From: JAAXHB01 sp965214945
GTDB lineage: Bacteria; Actinomycetota; Acidimicrobiia; Acidimicrobiales; Aldehydirespiratoraceae
Assembly (NCBI GenBank): GCA_965214945.1
Contig: OZ244029.1
Location: 1,302,001-1,366,000, forward strand
Reading direction: 5' to 3'
Length of the DNA: 64,000 nt
The position numbers were made by a program, and so were the translations under genes. Shown here one piece after another: positions 49,199 through 57,285 of this stretch. Positions within the stretch are counted from its first letter, which is position 1; every line of letters starts with the position of its first letter. The notes beneath the pieces were generated by a model. That model saw only the letters and a program-made list of their open reading frames with translations, was not told where the DNA came from and did no database searches.

Positions 49199-49468
49199 TC
49201 AGCCGCCTCGGAGGGCGGCGGCTTCGGCCTCGTCGTCGGCGATCACGGCCAGCACTGCACCGACATCGGCGACGTCGTCCTCTTCCACCAGGATTCTGGC
49301 CACGATGCCCGAACACGGGGCTTCCAGGTCGTTCTCGACCTTCTCGGTCTCCACTTCGGCGATCACTTCGCCCTCCAGAACGTGGTCGCCCTCGTCCACG
49401 TACCAGGCCACGAGTGTGCCGTCGGTCATGGTGAGGCCCCATTTGGGCAAGATGACGTTGGTGCTCAT
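49199..49468 (-). CDS. Free-standing lipoyl-domain (biotinyl/lipoyl attachment) protein
   Basis: An 89-residue protein that is just one lipoyl domain: VILPKWGLTMTDGTLVAWYV, the attachment loop VETEKVENDLEAP with K43 as the lipoylation site, and GIVARILVEEDDVADVGAVLAVI. Normally this domain is the N-terminus of an E2 acyltransferase; here no catalytic E2 follows. It lies 20 bases after E1-beta in the same operon. It may act as a mobile acyl/formyl carrier similar to glycine-cleavage H protein, or serve an E2 encoded elsewhere. Confidence 0.9.
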   Translation of the reverse strand: MSTNVILPKWGLTMTDGTLVAWYVDEGDHVLEGEVIAEVETEKVENDLEAPCSGIVARILVEEDDVADVGAVLAVIADDEAEAAALRGG

Positions 49469-49488
49469 CGGCGAAGCTTCCTCCTTGC

Positions 49489-50565
49489 TCAGGCTCGGGC
49501 GGCGGCCCGGATGGCCTCCAGGATGTTGTCTCGGTCGGGCAGGATGATGCTCTCAAGCGGAACGGAGAACGGGATCGGCGCATCCAGCCCGTCGACGCGC
49601 ACCACCGGCCCTTTGAGATCGGAGAAGCACTCCTCGCCGATGCGTGCGCTAAGTTCGGCCCCAAGCCCTCCCGTGCGCGGCGCCTCGTTGGCCACCACCG
49701 CACGGCCCGTACGGGCCACCGACTCCAGCACCGTCTCAGCGTCGTAGGGCCGGATAGTCCGCAGGTCGATCACCTCCACCGACACGCCCTCGGCGGCGGC
49801 CTCGGCAGCGACCTCGAGAGCCATCGGCACCATCCGCATGGCTGCCACCACGGTCACGTCGCTGCCGGGCCGGGCCACGGCGGCGCTGCCCAGGGGCGTG
49901 GTGAAGTAGCCTTCGGGCACCTCGGCCCTGGCCCGGTACAGGGCCTTGTGCTCCAAAAAGAGCACCGGGTCGTCGCTCTCTATCGACGCCAGCAGAAGGC
50001 CCTTCGCGTCGGCGGGGTTAGACGGCGCCACGATGACTATGCCGGGCACGTTGAGAAACCACCCCTCAACGCTCTGGGAGTGGTGGGGGCCGCCGCCGAA
50101 CCCGCCCCCGCAGGCCGTGCGGATCACCAGGGGGGCGGTGAACTGGCCGTCGAACATGTAGTGGAGCTTCGCCGCGTTGTTGACGATCTGGTCGTAGCAC
50201 TCGCCGAGGAAGTCGGCGAACATGATCTCAGCCACCGGGCGCATCCCGACCATCGACGCGCCGACGCAGGTGCCGATGATCGCCGCCTCCGACAGCGGTG
50301 TGTCGCGCACCCGCCCAGGGCCGTACTTGGCCAGCAGCCTGCGGGTCACGCCAAAGTCGCCGCCCATCTCGGCGATGTCCTCTCCGATGAGGAACATCTC
50401 GGGGAACTTGTCCATCGCCAGATCGAGAGCGTCGTTGAGGGCTTTCGTGAAGCTCGTCTTGCGGGGCTTCCTCCTGACGCGCCGGGCGCGCCTAACAGGC
50501 TTGGGCCCGGGTCCCGCGGGTTTGGTAGGCGGCGGGGCGGCTTCGGCGGCCGTCTTGGGACTCAC
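49489..50565 (-). CDS. 2-oxo acid/acetoin dehydrogenase E1 component, beta subunit
   Basis: A 358-residue thiamine-diphosphate E1-beta. After a 35-residue Pro/Arg-rich extension comes TSFTKALNDALDLAMDKFPEMFLIGEDIAEMGGDFGVTR, RVRDTPLSEAAIIGTCVGASMVGMRPVAEIMFADFL, GGGFGGGPHHSQSVEGWF and VIDLRTIRPYDAETV. It pairs with the alpha subunit to decarboxylate a 2-oxo acid or cleave acetoin and load a lipoyl arm. GTG 50565 overlaps the alpha-subunit stop by GTGA. The extension is longer than usual for E1-beta. Confidence 0.92.
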   Translation of the reverse strand: MSPKTAAEAAPPPTKPAGPGPKPVRRARRVRRKPRKTSFTKALNDALDLAMDKFPEMFLIGEDIAEMGGDFGVTRRLLAKYGPGRVRDTPLSEAAIIGTCVGASMVGMRPVAEIMFADFLGECYDQIVNNAAKLHYMFDGQFTAPLVIRTACGGGFGGGPHHSQSVEGWFLNVPGIVIVAPSNPADAKGLLLASIESDDPVLFLEHKALYRARAEVPEGYFTTPLGSAAVARPGSDVTVVAAMRMVPMALEVAAEAAAEGVSVEVIDLRTIRPYDAETVLESVARTGRAVVANEAPRTGGLGAELSARIGEECFSDLKGPVVRVDGLDAPIPFSVPLESIILPDRDNILEAIRAAARA

Positions 50566-51539
50566 CGCGGGGCCATCTCCCAGCCTACGTACACGTCGGC
50601 GGTGGCCTTGGCCGGGTCGGGCTCGGGGCTCGCCTTGGCGAACTCGATCCACTCCTCGATAACAGCGCGCGCGCGTTGCTCGACGGCCTCGATGTCTTCG
50701 GGGCGGACGCCGCGGGCGTGCAGCTCCTCGGCGGCCAGCATGATCGGGTCGCGCTCTTCGCGCCAATACTTCACTTCTGCTTCGGGTCGGAACTCCCCGG
50801 CGAACACCCCCTGCCACCGCCAAGTCTTGAACTCCAGGAAGCGGGGGCCGCGGCCGGCTCTGACGGCCTCGACTGCGGCGGCGACCGCGGCATGGGCATC
50901 GACGATGTCGTTGCCGTCGACCTGCTCGCAGCCGATACCGTAACCCCGAACCAAATCGACGATGTCCTCAGAGGCGTGGCCCTTGCCCACGGGCATCGAG
51001 ATGGCGTAGCCGTTGTTGACGCATGCGTACAGCACCGGCAGGCTCCAGATAGCAGCCATGTTGAGACTCTCGTGGAACTCGCCCCGACCCACCGTGCCGT
51101 CGCCGATGATGGCGCACGCCACTTTGGGCTCGTCTCGCATCTTGGCCGCCAGGGCTACGCCCAGCACTGTGGCCATGTATGAACCCTCCACGGCGTTGTC
51201 GCCGAAGTTGCCAACCGCCGGATCGGCCGAGTGCAGGCTGCCGCCCTTGCCGCTGCACACGCCAGTGGCCTTGCCGAAGAGTTCGGCCATGATCCGCTCA
51301 CCGTCGCCCTTGTGGCGTTGCTGGGCGAGGGCGTTGATGCCGTGGCAGCGGTGGTCGGGGAAGAACGCGTCGTCAGCCTCTAGGTGGGCGGCCAGCGCGG
51401 CCTGGGTGGCTTCCTGGCCGAGGCCGGTGTGCAGCATCCCTGGGACGTTGCCTTGCTCGAACTCCCGCTCCAGCCCCTGTTCAAAGGCGCGTATCAGCCA
51501 CATGTCCCTGTAGAGGTCAGTCAGCGTGGCCGTATTCAT
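50562..51539 (-). CDS. 2-oxo acid/acetoin dehydrogenase E1 component, alpha subunit
   Basis: A 325-residue E1-alpha. FEQGLEREFEQGNVPGMLHTGLGQEATQAAL, the TPP motif GDGTVGRGEFHESLNMAAIWSLPVLYACVNNGYAIS and DGNDIVDAHAAVAAAVEAVRAGRGPRFLEFKTWRW match pyruvate/acetoin E1-alpha subunits. ATG 51539 with AAAGGA eight bases upstream, so this is probably the first gene of the operon. With E1-beta and a lone lipoyl domain it forms an incomplete complex (no E2 catalytic domain, no E3 dihydrolipoyl dehydrogenase here). Substrate not assignable. Confidence 0.92.
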   Translation of the reverse strand: MNTATLTDLYRDMWLIRAFEQGLEREFEQGNVPGMLHTGLGQEATQAALAAHLEADDAFFPDHRCHGINALAQQRHKGDGERIMAELFGKATGVCSGKGGSLHSADPAVGNFGDNAVEGSYMATVLGVALAAKMRDEPKVACAIIGDGTVGRGEFHESLNMAAIWSLPVLYACVNNGYAISMPVGKGHASEDIVDLVRGYGIGCEQVDGNDIVDAHAAVAAAVEAVRAGRGPRFLEFKTWRWQGVFAGEFRPEAEVKYWREERDPIMLAAEELHARGVRPEDIEAVEQRARAVIEEWIEFAKASPEPDPAKATADVYVGWEMAPR

Positions 51540-51636
51540 GCACAGCGTCCTTTCTGCTGCTTGCGTCCAAATGCCAGCAGGTGATGCTAGCCGGTCCGAA
51601 TGCTAAGCGGGCCCGGCCGACCAGCTCGCAGCCGTG

Positions 51637-52815
51637 CTAGTCGAACACCAGCTCCAGGTCGGACGGGTTGTACCCGGAATACTCCAGAAGACGTTCAGAA
51701 TATCTCTTGATATTTTTGGAACTGAAGGCGACGTTTATCCAGTATATACTTGTGCCGATTCGCTTGGGCATTCGAAGTTCGGATGGATCTCGGCTGATGA
51801 GCGGATGTTTTTTCCCTCGTGTTTGTTCCTTCAACCTTTCGAAGTCATTGGGGTGACGCTCATAAAGCGCAGCAGCCACTCCTACCAAGAGTTCGTACCA
51901 GTAGTTGATCTGGTGGTGTTGACCCCACAGGATGAAACTGTTGGGTATAGGGGTGGCATAGCCGCGCCCGTGACGCTTTGGCGCTTCTGCCGGTTGTCTG
52001 TATCGAGGGATGAGCGGCTGCCTCGGCTCGGAGATCTGAGTCGGTGCTGAAACAGCTGCCGTCGGTGCAGGTCTGGTGAGCGGCTCTGTCGGTTCGGAGA
52101 TCTGAGTGGGTGCTGAAACAGCTGCCGTCGGTGCAGGTCTGACGCGAGTGCCTGCCAACACATCAGCTACCTGACTAGGTTCTGGTCTCAGCCCGACGGC
52201 CTTGTAGACCCGTTTACCCACGAGTTCTACTAGCTCGCTATCGGGCTCGTCTTTCATTTGCTGCCAGATGCGAGGCAGCTCGATGTTGAGCTGGGATGCT
52301 CTGCGGCGAGCTTTGAGAACCTGCTCCGCTCGGCGCTCTGCTTGGCCGTTGCAGAGCACTTCCTTTCCCAGGAAGGCTTGGAAGTCGTCGACGAGCTGCT
52401 CGATGGGGTCGCTCAGGAGATTCAGTTCGGCAAACCGCCGATCTTGTGGTGGACCCTTCTCAAGAGGCAGGTAGAGCCACCACTCCTCGCCAGTGGTGAG
52501 GATGCAGACGCTGACACCGTTGTGGAACGCGTATCCCAGTATTTGCTCAACATGGTCGCCAAGGTTCACCCGTGGCGCTTTGGCTTCGACGAAAGCGACG
52601 CAGTTGCCTTGGGCTCTGGGATTCATGAGGGCAATGTCAACCCGGCCGCCCTTGGATTTTCCCCCGGCCGAATACTCAAAGCGGACTTCGGTGCCGCCCC
52701 AGACATCCCAGCCAAGATCCTGTAGCAACGGGACTAAGATCGTGATCTTGGCGGCCTCCTCATTCGGGGGCGTTGTCGAGGCGCGCACGCGTTCCAGCGT
52801 CTTACGCAGTGGCAT
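51637..52815 (-). CDS. Stand-alone HsdR_N/PD-(D/E)xK-type nuclease-like protein
   Basis: A 392-residue protein. The N-terminal 160 residues look like the nuclease domain of Type I restriction enzymes: LVPLLQDLGWD, then D60 in GRVDIAL, E77 and K79 in FVEAKA, and the following QILGYAFHNG. No helicase is attached. A Pro/Ala/Thr linker at about 215-270 contains a 22-residue tandem duplication. The C-terminal 110 residues (INYWYELLVGVAAALYERHP, GTSIYWINVAF) look like a separate small domain. ATG 52815 lies next to a TATACAT box, so a leaderless transcript is possible. A defence role is likely but unproven. Confidence 0.77.
   Translation of the reverse strand: MPLRKTLERVRASTTPPNEEAAKITILVPLLQDLGWDVWGGTEVRFEYSAGGKSKGGRVDIALMNPRAQGNCVAFVEAKAPRVNLGDHVEQILGYAFHNGVSVCILTTGEEWWLYLPLEKGPPQDRRFAELNLLSDPIEQLVDDFQAFLGKEVLCNGQAERRAEQVLKARRRASQLNIELPRIWQQMKDEPDSELVELVGKRVYKAVGLRPEPSQVADVLAGTRVRPAPTAAVSAPTQISEPTEPLTRPAPTAAVSAPTQISEPRQPLIPRYRQPAEAPKRHGRGYATPIPNSFILWGQHHQINYWYELLVGVAAALYERHPNDFERLKEQTRGKKHPLISRDPSELRMPKRIGTSIYWINVAFSSKNIKRYSERLLEYSGYNPSDLELVFD
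52028..52140 (-). repeat. 66-bp-period in-frame repeat in the nuclease linker
   Basis: A 47-bp core at 52028-52074 recurs at 52094-52140 with one difference, giving two copies of RPAPTAAVSAPTQISEP in the protein. This is a length-variable linker. Confidence 0.88.
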
Positions 52816-52823
52816 GGCCACTA

Positions 52824-52838
52824 TGTATACCACATACA
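52824..52838. promoter_or_regulatory. TGTAT-ACCAC-ATACA inverted repeat overlapping the nuclease promoter
   Basis: Perfect 5-bp arms with a 5-bp spacer. On the minus strand it includes TATACAT, a good -10 box, nine to fifteen bases before the ATG. A repressor here would shut off the nuclease gene; no regulator gene is adjacent. Confidence 0.45.
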
Positions 52839-53130
52839 ATGACAGCCCAATGTGATCGTCCGTTGCTGCGGAGCGAAGCCACGGTGGTCTTTCAAGCTCA
52901 GAGACGGCTCATGCGTGACGGCCGTGCTGCGGAGCTAATCCACAGCGTTTCAGCAATGTGAAGCGCGCCGGCGGGGGAGTGGTCTGGTTACCGTAGGAGC
53001 AGCAGCGCAGCCGGTCGCTCTGTCATCCGCGAGGACGCGAATGGCTGTTCACTGTGACACGGCGGGCTGCGGAAAGGACGCTCATGGATGCTAACAGCGA
53101 CAAGAAGCCTCAACAGGAAAGCCGGCGCAC
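52839..53130. other. Divergent intergenic stretch, no further gene seen
   Basis: It contains two copies of a GCTGCGGAGC(G/T)AA theme (about 52866 and 52930), each followed by CCAC. No conserved ORF, RNA or strong hairpin was recognised. Confidence 0.5.
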
Positions 53131-54003
53131 ATGACCGCCGACCGCGGGGTTTGGGCAGCTCCTGAGGCCTTGAACGCCGTCGAGCTGGTCGAGTTCGCCC
53201 AAACAGTTGAACGGCTCGGCTACTCACAGCTGTGGCTGGGCGAGACCTTCGGGCGCGACCCGTTCGCTCAGGCGGCACACCTCGGGGCCGTCACGTCGAC
53301 GCTTGGGCTCGCCAGCGGCATCGCCAACGTCTATAACCGCCACCCCGGCGTGATGAAGCAGGGCGCGTACACCGTGGCCGAGCAGACCGGCGGACGGTTC
53401 ACGCTTGGGCTGGGCGTGTCGAGCCCGGTGATCGTCAACCGAGTGCGCGGCATCCCATACGACAAGCCGCTGTCGTTTATGCGGTCGGTGCTCGATGTCA
53501 TGGACAGGGCGCGCTACACGGCGGTACCGCCGCCCGAGCCGCCTCCGGTGGTGCTCGCTGCGCTCGGCCCGCGGATGCTGGAACTCGCTGCCGAGCGCAC
53601 CGCAGGCGCCCACCCCTACAACGTCACCCCCGAGCACACCGCCTTCGCACGCTCGGTGATGGGCCCCGACGCCCAGCTCAACGTTGAGCAGAAAGTGATG
53701 CTCACCGCCGACGCCGCCCAGGCCCGGGCCGTAGGTGCCAAGGTGATGAAATTCTACATACGCGCGCCGGGCTACCGCCTGTGCTGGCAGCGCCTCGGCT
53801 TCAGCGACGACGAGATCGACGGACTCGCGCCTCGCTTCGTGGATGCGATGGTCGCCTGGGGCGACGTCAACGCCATAGAGCGCCGCCTGGCTGAGCATGT
53901 TGACGCCGGCGCCAGTCATGTCTGCATCCAGGTGCTGCACCCCGAAACCGGGGTCGCGGCGATGGACTACGACGCGCTGGCGGCACTGGCACCCGCGGCC
54001 TGA
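53131..54003 (+). CDS. LLM-class (F420-dependent-type) oxidoreductase
   Basis: A 290-residue luciferase-like protein. VELVEFAQTVERLGYSQLWLGETFGRDPF, GLASGIANVYNRHPGVMKQGAYTVAEQTGGRFTLGLGVS, PPVVLAALGPRMLELAAERTAGAHPYNVTPEHT follow the F420-LLM pattern seen in actinobacteria. About 20 residues shorter at the C-terminus than average. ATG 53131. Followed 109 bases later by an SDR gene on the same strand; the gap starts with a CCTGAACCGG duplication that includes its stop codon. F420 supply from cofE and cofD is plausible. Confidence 0.83.
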   Translation: MTADRGVWAAPEALNAVELVEFAQTVERLGYSQLWLGETFGRDPFAQAAHLGAVTSTLGLASGIANVYNRHPGVMKQGAYTVAEQTGGRFTLGLGVSSPVIVNRVRGIPYDKPLSFMRSVLDVMDRARYTAVPPPEPPPVVLAALGPRMLELAAERTAGAHPYNVTPEHTAFARSVMGPDAQLNVEQKVMLTADAAQARAVGAKVMKFYIRAPGYRLCWQRLGFSDDEIDGLAPRFVDAMVAWGDVNAIERRLAEHVDAGASHVCIQVLHPETGVAAMDYDALAALAPAA

Positions 54004-54112
54004 ACCGGCGTCGACGCCTGAACCGGGATCCGCGAGTGCTCGGCGCCTCGGTAGCTGCGGTGGCAGAGACTCTGGTGGGCGCTCCGGCCTGCGCGGCTAT
54101 GAGGTCGAGTGG

Positions 54113-54976
54113 GTGAAGAACCTTGCGGGCAAGACCGCGGTCGTCACGGGCGCCGCCAGCGGAATCGGCCGGGCTCTAGCCGTGCGCTTCGCCGCGGAGG
54201 GCATGCGCGTGGTGGCCGCCGACGTGGAGGAGCCGCCGCTCGGTGAGACTGTCCAGTCGATCCGCGGCCAGGGCGGCGAGGCGATGGCGGTGCCGTGTGA
54301 CGTATCGTCGTGGCCGGCGGTCGAGATGCTGCGCGACGCCACCGATGCGGCCTACGGCCCGGCCGACGTGCTTTGCAACAACGCGGGAGTGGCCGGCCTC
54401 GGCGCCACCGCGGAGACTTCGCTGCTCACCTGGGAGTGGTGCCTGGGCGTCAACCTGTGGGGAGTGATCCACGGCTGCAAGGCGTTCCTGCCGGCGATGA
54501 TCGAGCGGGGCTCGGGCCATGTTGTCAACACAGCGTCGATTCTGGGTCTGATGACCTCAGGAGGCACGGGCCCCTACGTCGTTTCCAAGCACGGGGTGGT
54601 GGCGCTGAGCGAGACGCTGTACGCCGAGATGGCCTCGGCCGGCACCGGTGTGGGGGTGACGTGCCTGTGCCCCGGTTTCGTGGCCACCAACATCATGGAC
54701 TCCGACCGCAACCGCCCGGAGCGGTTTCTCGATGCCGAGTCGGCCCAGCAGCATGTGCTCGACGACACCACCCGGGCCGCGGTACGCGAAATGTACGCTC
54801 AGACCATGCCCCCAGAAGAAGTGGCCGCCCAGACCGTGGAAGCCATCCGTGCCGACCGCTTCTACCTGCTGAGTGACCGAGACTTCGACGACAACATCGC
54901 GGCGCGACACCTGCGTATCCAAACCCGCCTGAACCCAGACTCGGACTCTTCGCTTCTGGCCAAGCTGCTGGAATAG
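54113..54976 (+). CDS. SDR-family oxidoreductase
   Basis: A 287-residue classical SDR with TAVVTGAASGIGRALAVRFA, VVAADVEEPPL, DVLCNNAGVAGLG, VVNTASILGLMTSG and YVVSKHGVVALSETLYAEM. The C-terminal 45 residues (EVAAQTVEAIRADRFYLL, then LNPDSDSSLLAKLLE) extend beyond the minimal SDR, like steroid- or retinol-type SDRs. GTG 54113 is chosen for the GAGG eight bases upstream and the family-typical start KNLAGKTA. It belongs to the LLM-SDR-epimerase group on the plus strand. Substrate unknown. Confidence 0.86.
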   Translation: MKNLAGKTAVVTGAASGIGRALAVRFAAEGMRVVAADVEEPPLGETVQSIRGQGGEAMAVPCDVSSWPAVEMLRDATDAAYGPADVLCNNAGVAGLGATAETSLLTWEWCLGVNLWGVIHGCKAFLPAMIERGSGHVVNTASILGLMTSGGTGPYVVSKHGVVALSETLYAEMASAGTGVGVTCLCPGFVATNIMDSDRNRPERFLDAESAQQHVLDDTTRAAVREMYAQTMPPEEVAAQTVEAIRADRFYLLSDRDFDDNIAARHLRIQTRLNPDSDSSLLAKLLE

Positions 54977-55001
54977 CCGGCGGAGGGGGGCCGAAGCTGA
55001 A

Positions 55002-56093
55002 ATGAGCGACCAACACGACCAACAGGCAACTGCCGGCCCGCACAGGCAGGCTGCCGAGCAGATGGCCGCTGAGCAGACGACTGTGCTGGTCACTGGCGCC
55101 ACCGGCTTCATCGGCTCGCACGTCGCCAAAGCTTTGCAAGACGCGGGTCACGCAGTGCGGGCCTTCGTGCGCAACCCGACCAAACTGGAATCAGTCACGG
55201 CGCGCGTCGGCGTGGACATCAGCGCCATCTCAGAAGCGCGCGGCGACATCACCGATGCCGCCGCAGTCGCCGCTGCGGTCGCGGGCTGCGATGCCGTCGT
55301 CCACGCTGCCGCGGTGGTCGGCACCGACCCCACGACGGAGGCCGAGATCGAGGCCACGAACCTTGTCGGGGCGATCAACGTGCTTGGTGCTGCCGCGGAC
55401 GCCGGCTGCGACCCGATCGTGCACATCTCAACGGCTTCTGCACTGTTCCCGTTCACCGCCGATCCGGTCACGGCGGATCATCCCGTGGGCACTGCGCGCT
55501 CCGCATATGCCCGCACCAAGGCGGCCTGCGAACAGCTTGCGCGCAGCTACCAGGCCAGGGGCAAGCCCGTAGTGATCATTTATCCGGCGATGGTCGCAGG
55601 CCCCGACGACTACGGCGGCTCGACACAGATCGATCCGACCAAGCTGTGGCTCACCAAGCCCTACCCGCTCAGCAAGGGCTACACCCTGTCGGTGGTGGAC
55701 GTGCGCGACGTTGCTGCCGTGATCGCCGCGGCCATGAGCCCCGGCCGTGGCCCAAAGCGATACCTGATGTTCGGGCGCCATCTGAACAGCGAGGATCACC
55801 TAGCCGTGCTGCGAGATGCCACCGGACGTGATCTCAAGTCGGTGTCGGTGCCGCGGGTGGCGTTCTGGGTCTGGGGCAAGCTGGGAGATCTCACTCGTAG
55901 GGTTGGCCTCGACATCGTGCTCACGTCAGAGGCATACGAGTACATGTTCAACTACTGCGCGGGCGATGACTCCTTCACTCGGGCCGACACCGGCGTGAGC
56001 ATGCGGCCGCTGATCGACACCTACCGCGACACCATCGCCTGGATGCACCGGGTGGGCCACCTGACCGCAGATCAGGCCGGCACCTTGGCTTAG
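55002..56093 (+). CDS. NAD-dependent epimerase / dihydroflavonol 4-reductase-like extended SDR
   Basis: A 363-residue protein. After a 25-residue Gln/Ala-rich start comes TVLVTGATGFIGSHVAKALQDAGH, VRNPTKLESV, CDAVVHAAAVVGTDPTTEAE, HISTASALFPF and catalytic Y and K in SAYARTKAACEQLARSY, then VVIIYPAMVAGPDDYGG. The set matches the dihydroflavonol/cinnamoyl-CoA reductase-like group. The C-terminus may be membrane-associated only weakly. ATG 55002 has GGAGGGGGG eleven bases upstream. It ends the plus-strand group. Confidence 0.85.
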   Translation: MSDQHDQQATAGPHRQAAEQMAAEQTTVLVTGATGFIGSHVAKALQDAGHAVRAFVRNPTKLESVTARVGVDISAISEARGDITDAAAVAAAVAGCDAVVHAAAVVGTDPTTEAEIEATNLVGAINVLGAAADAGCDPIVHISTASALFPFTADPVTADHPVGTARSAYARTKAACEQLARSYQARGKPVVIIYPAMVAGPDDYGGSTQIDPTKLWLTKPYPLSKGYTLSVVDVRDVAAVIAAAMSPGRGPKRYLMFGRHLNSEDHLAVLRDATGRDLKSVSVPRVAFWVWGKLGDLTRRVGLDIVLTSEAYEYMFNYCAGDDSFTRADTGVSMRPLIDTYRDTIAWMHRVGHLTADQAGTLA

Positions 56094-56400
56094 GCCGACG
56101 CCTGATCGAGGCGCTGACCGCGCCGGGCTTCGGCTCGGCCGTGATCTCAGCGGCGGCTCTTTGAGCTGCCCTCGAGTCGTGTCCCGTGGCGGCCCGCGCT
56201 CGGGTGCTCCGACTCGGGGCGGGGAGGTGTCTTTGAGCTGCCCTTGGGTCGTGTCCTGTGGCGGGGGATGCTGAGTTGTGAAGGCCACCCTTTGGTGTCA
56301 CACCCTGACCTTAGATTTGCTCTGTATCCAATTACATGATAATTTATATAAAATCATGAAATCTTCACTAAACAAGTCTACACTGGAAAAGGTGATCGGT
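56094..56400. repeat. Intergenic stretch with 35-bp direct repeat and AT-rich promoter patch
   Basis: Copies at 56158-56192 and 56230-56264 match over 35 bp with three differences (TCTTTGAGCTGCCCT start). From 56300 to 56390 the DNA is strongly AT-rich compared with everything around it and holds the promoter of the next gene. No other gene was found. Confidence 0.82.
56317..56345 (+). promoter_or_regulatory. Predicted sigma-70-type promoter of the ComF-like gene
   Basis: TTGCTC at 56317-56322, a 17-base spacer and TAATTT at 56340-56345, inside a rare AT-rich patch and about 55 bases before the chosen start codon. Confidence 0.5.
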
Positions 56401-56922
56401 GTGGACACTCCTGTAATAGGAGGGGTGGACGAACTTCGGGCGTGCTGGGTCCACGAGGGCGAGAGCGCTGAGCTGGTGCGTGCACTCAAGTACGGGCGAG
56501 TCACAGCGCTCGTTACGGCAATTGCGGACGCAATGGCGGAGATCGCTCCCAGCACCTCCGCGGTCAGCATCGTGACGTGGGTGCCGTGCACGCCGCGGCG
56601 CCGCCGGAAACGGGGGTTCGACCCAGCAGAACTGCTCGCCAGAGCGCTGGCGCGGCGTCTGCGGTGCAAAGCACGGGCGTGTTTGCGCCGCCTCGACAAC
56701 CGTCCCCAGACCTCTCGCAGCCGCGAGGGGCGCCTTGTGGGCCCGCAGCTTCGGGGCCGGTCCATGTGGCGGGGCATGGCGTCGCATGTTCTTCTGGTCG
56801 ACGATGTGTGCACCACCGGCTCAACGCTGATGGTCGCAGCCTCGGCCTTGCGGGCCTGCGGAGCCCAGTCGGTGTCGGCAGTTGTCGCAACCGTGGCGGC
56901 GCGGCGCGCTCCCCAGGCGTGA
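56401..56922 (+). CDS. ComF-family phosphoribosyltransferase-like protein
   Basis: A 173-residue protein. LVRALKYGR is the ComF signature, TWVPCTPRRRRKRGFDPAELLARALA the family middle, and HVLLVDDVCTTGSTLMVAA the PRPP-binding loop. The N-terminal zinc-ribbon usual for ComFC (about 50 residues) is absent. ComF proteins take part in DNA uptake or recombination in competent bacteria; in actinobacteria the role is unclear. GTG 56401 is chosen with AAAAGGTG upstream; GTG 56392 is possible. It lies shortly before hpf-secA, a usual location. Confidence 0.83.
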   Translation: MDTPVIGGVDELRACWVHEGESAELVRALKYGRVTALVTAIADAMAEIAPSTSAVSIVTWVPCTPRRRRKRGFDPAELLARALARRLRCKARACLRRLDNRPQTSRSREGRLVGPQLRGRSMWRGMASHVLLVDDVCTTGSTLMVAASALRACGAQSVSAVVATVAARRAPQA

Positions 56923-57285
56923 GACAGGGTGCCACCGCATTCAGCCGGCGTTCCCGGTGCCCCTGAGCACGGTGCCGCAGGCAAAGTCGCTCAAAACCGC
57001 GACGGGGCCACGGGCGGAGGAGCGTGGGCAGCTTATTGCTGGCGCTCAAGGCAGGCAAAGTCGCTCGAAACCGCGACGGGGCCACGTTCTAGGGATTTGG
57101 TCGATGACCACGGTGCCGCGGCAGCCCGCGGCGAGGCCTCTACGATGATGGCCAGCGACTGAGAGGCGACGGAGAAATGTCTCAGCGGTCAGATCCGGGC
57201 GTCAGCCAGGTCGGCGCATCAGCTGGCCAGGCCAGGGCACTAGCCATATCAACGCATCAGCCAGTTGGATAGAGGGAGTTCAGGT
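56923..57285. repeat. 363-bp gene-free stretch with a 35-bp direct repeat
   Basis: Copies at 56978-57012 and 57052-57086 are the same except for one base (CAGGCAAAGTCGCTC start). A GCATCAGC theme recurs in 57190-57265. The hpf ribosome site AGGGAG lies at the end. No terminator with T-run or RNA gene was recognised. Confidence 0.82.

Noticed and set aside
50566..50823. Longer E1-beta start upstream of GTG 50565
   Set aside because: The region encodes the end of E1-alpha in another frame, and GTGA coupling fits 50565.
42760..54031. CTGAACCGGGATC elements as fragments of tRNA genes (reverse complement GATCCCGGTTCAG)
   Set aside because: The similarity to a T-arm is limited to a few bases; no acceptor stem, anticodon arm or integrase gene is nearby.
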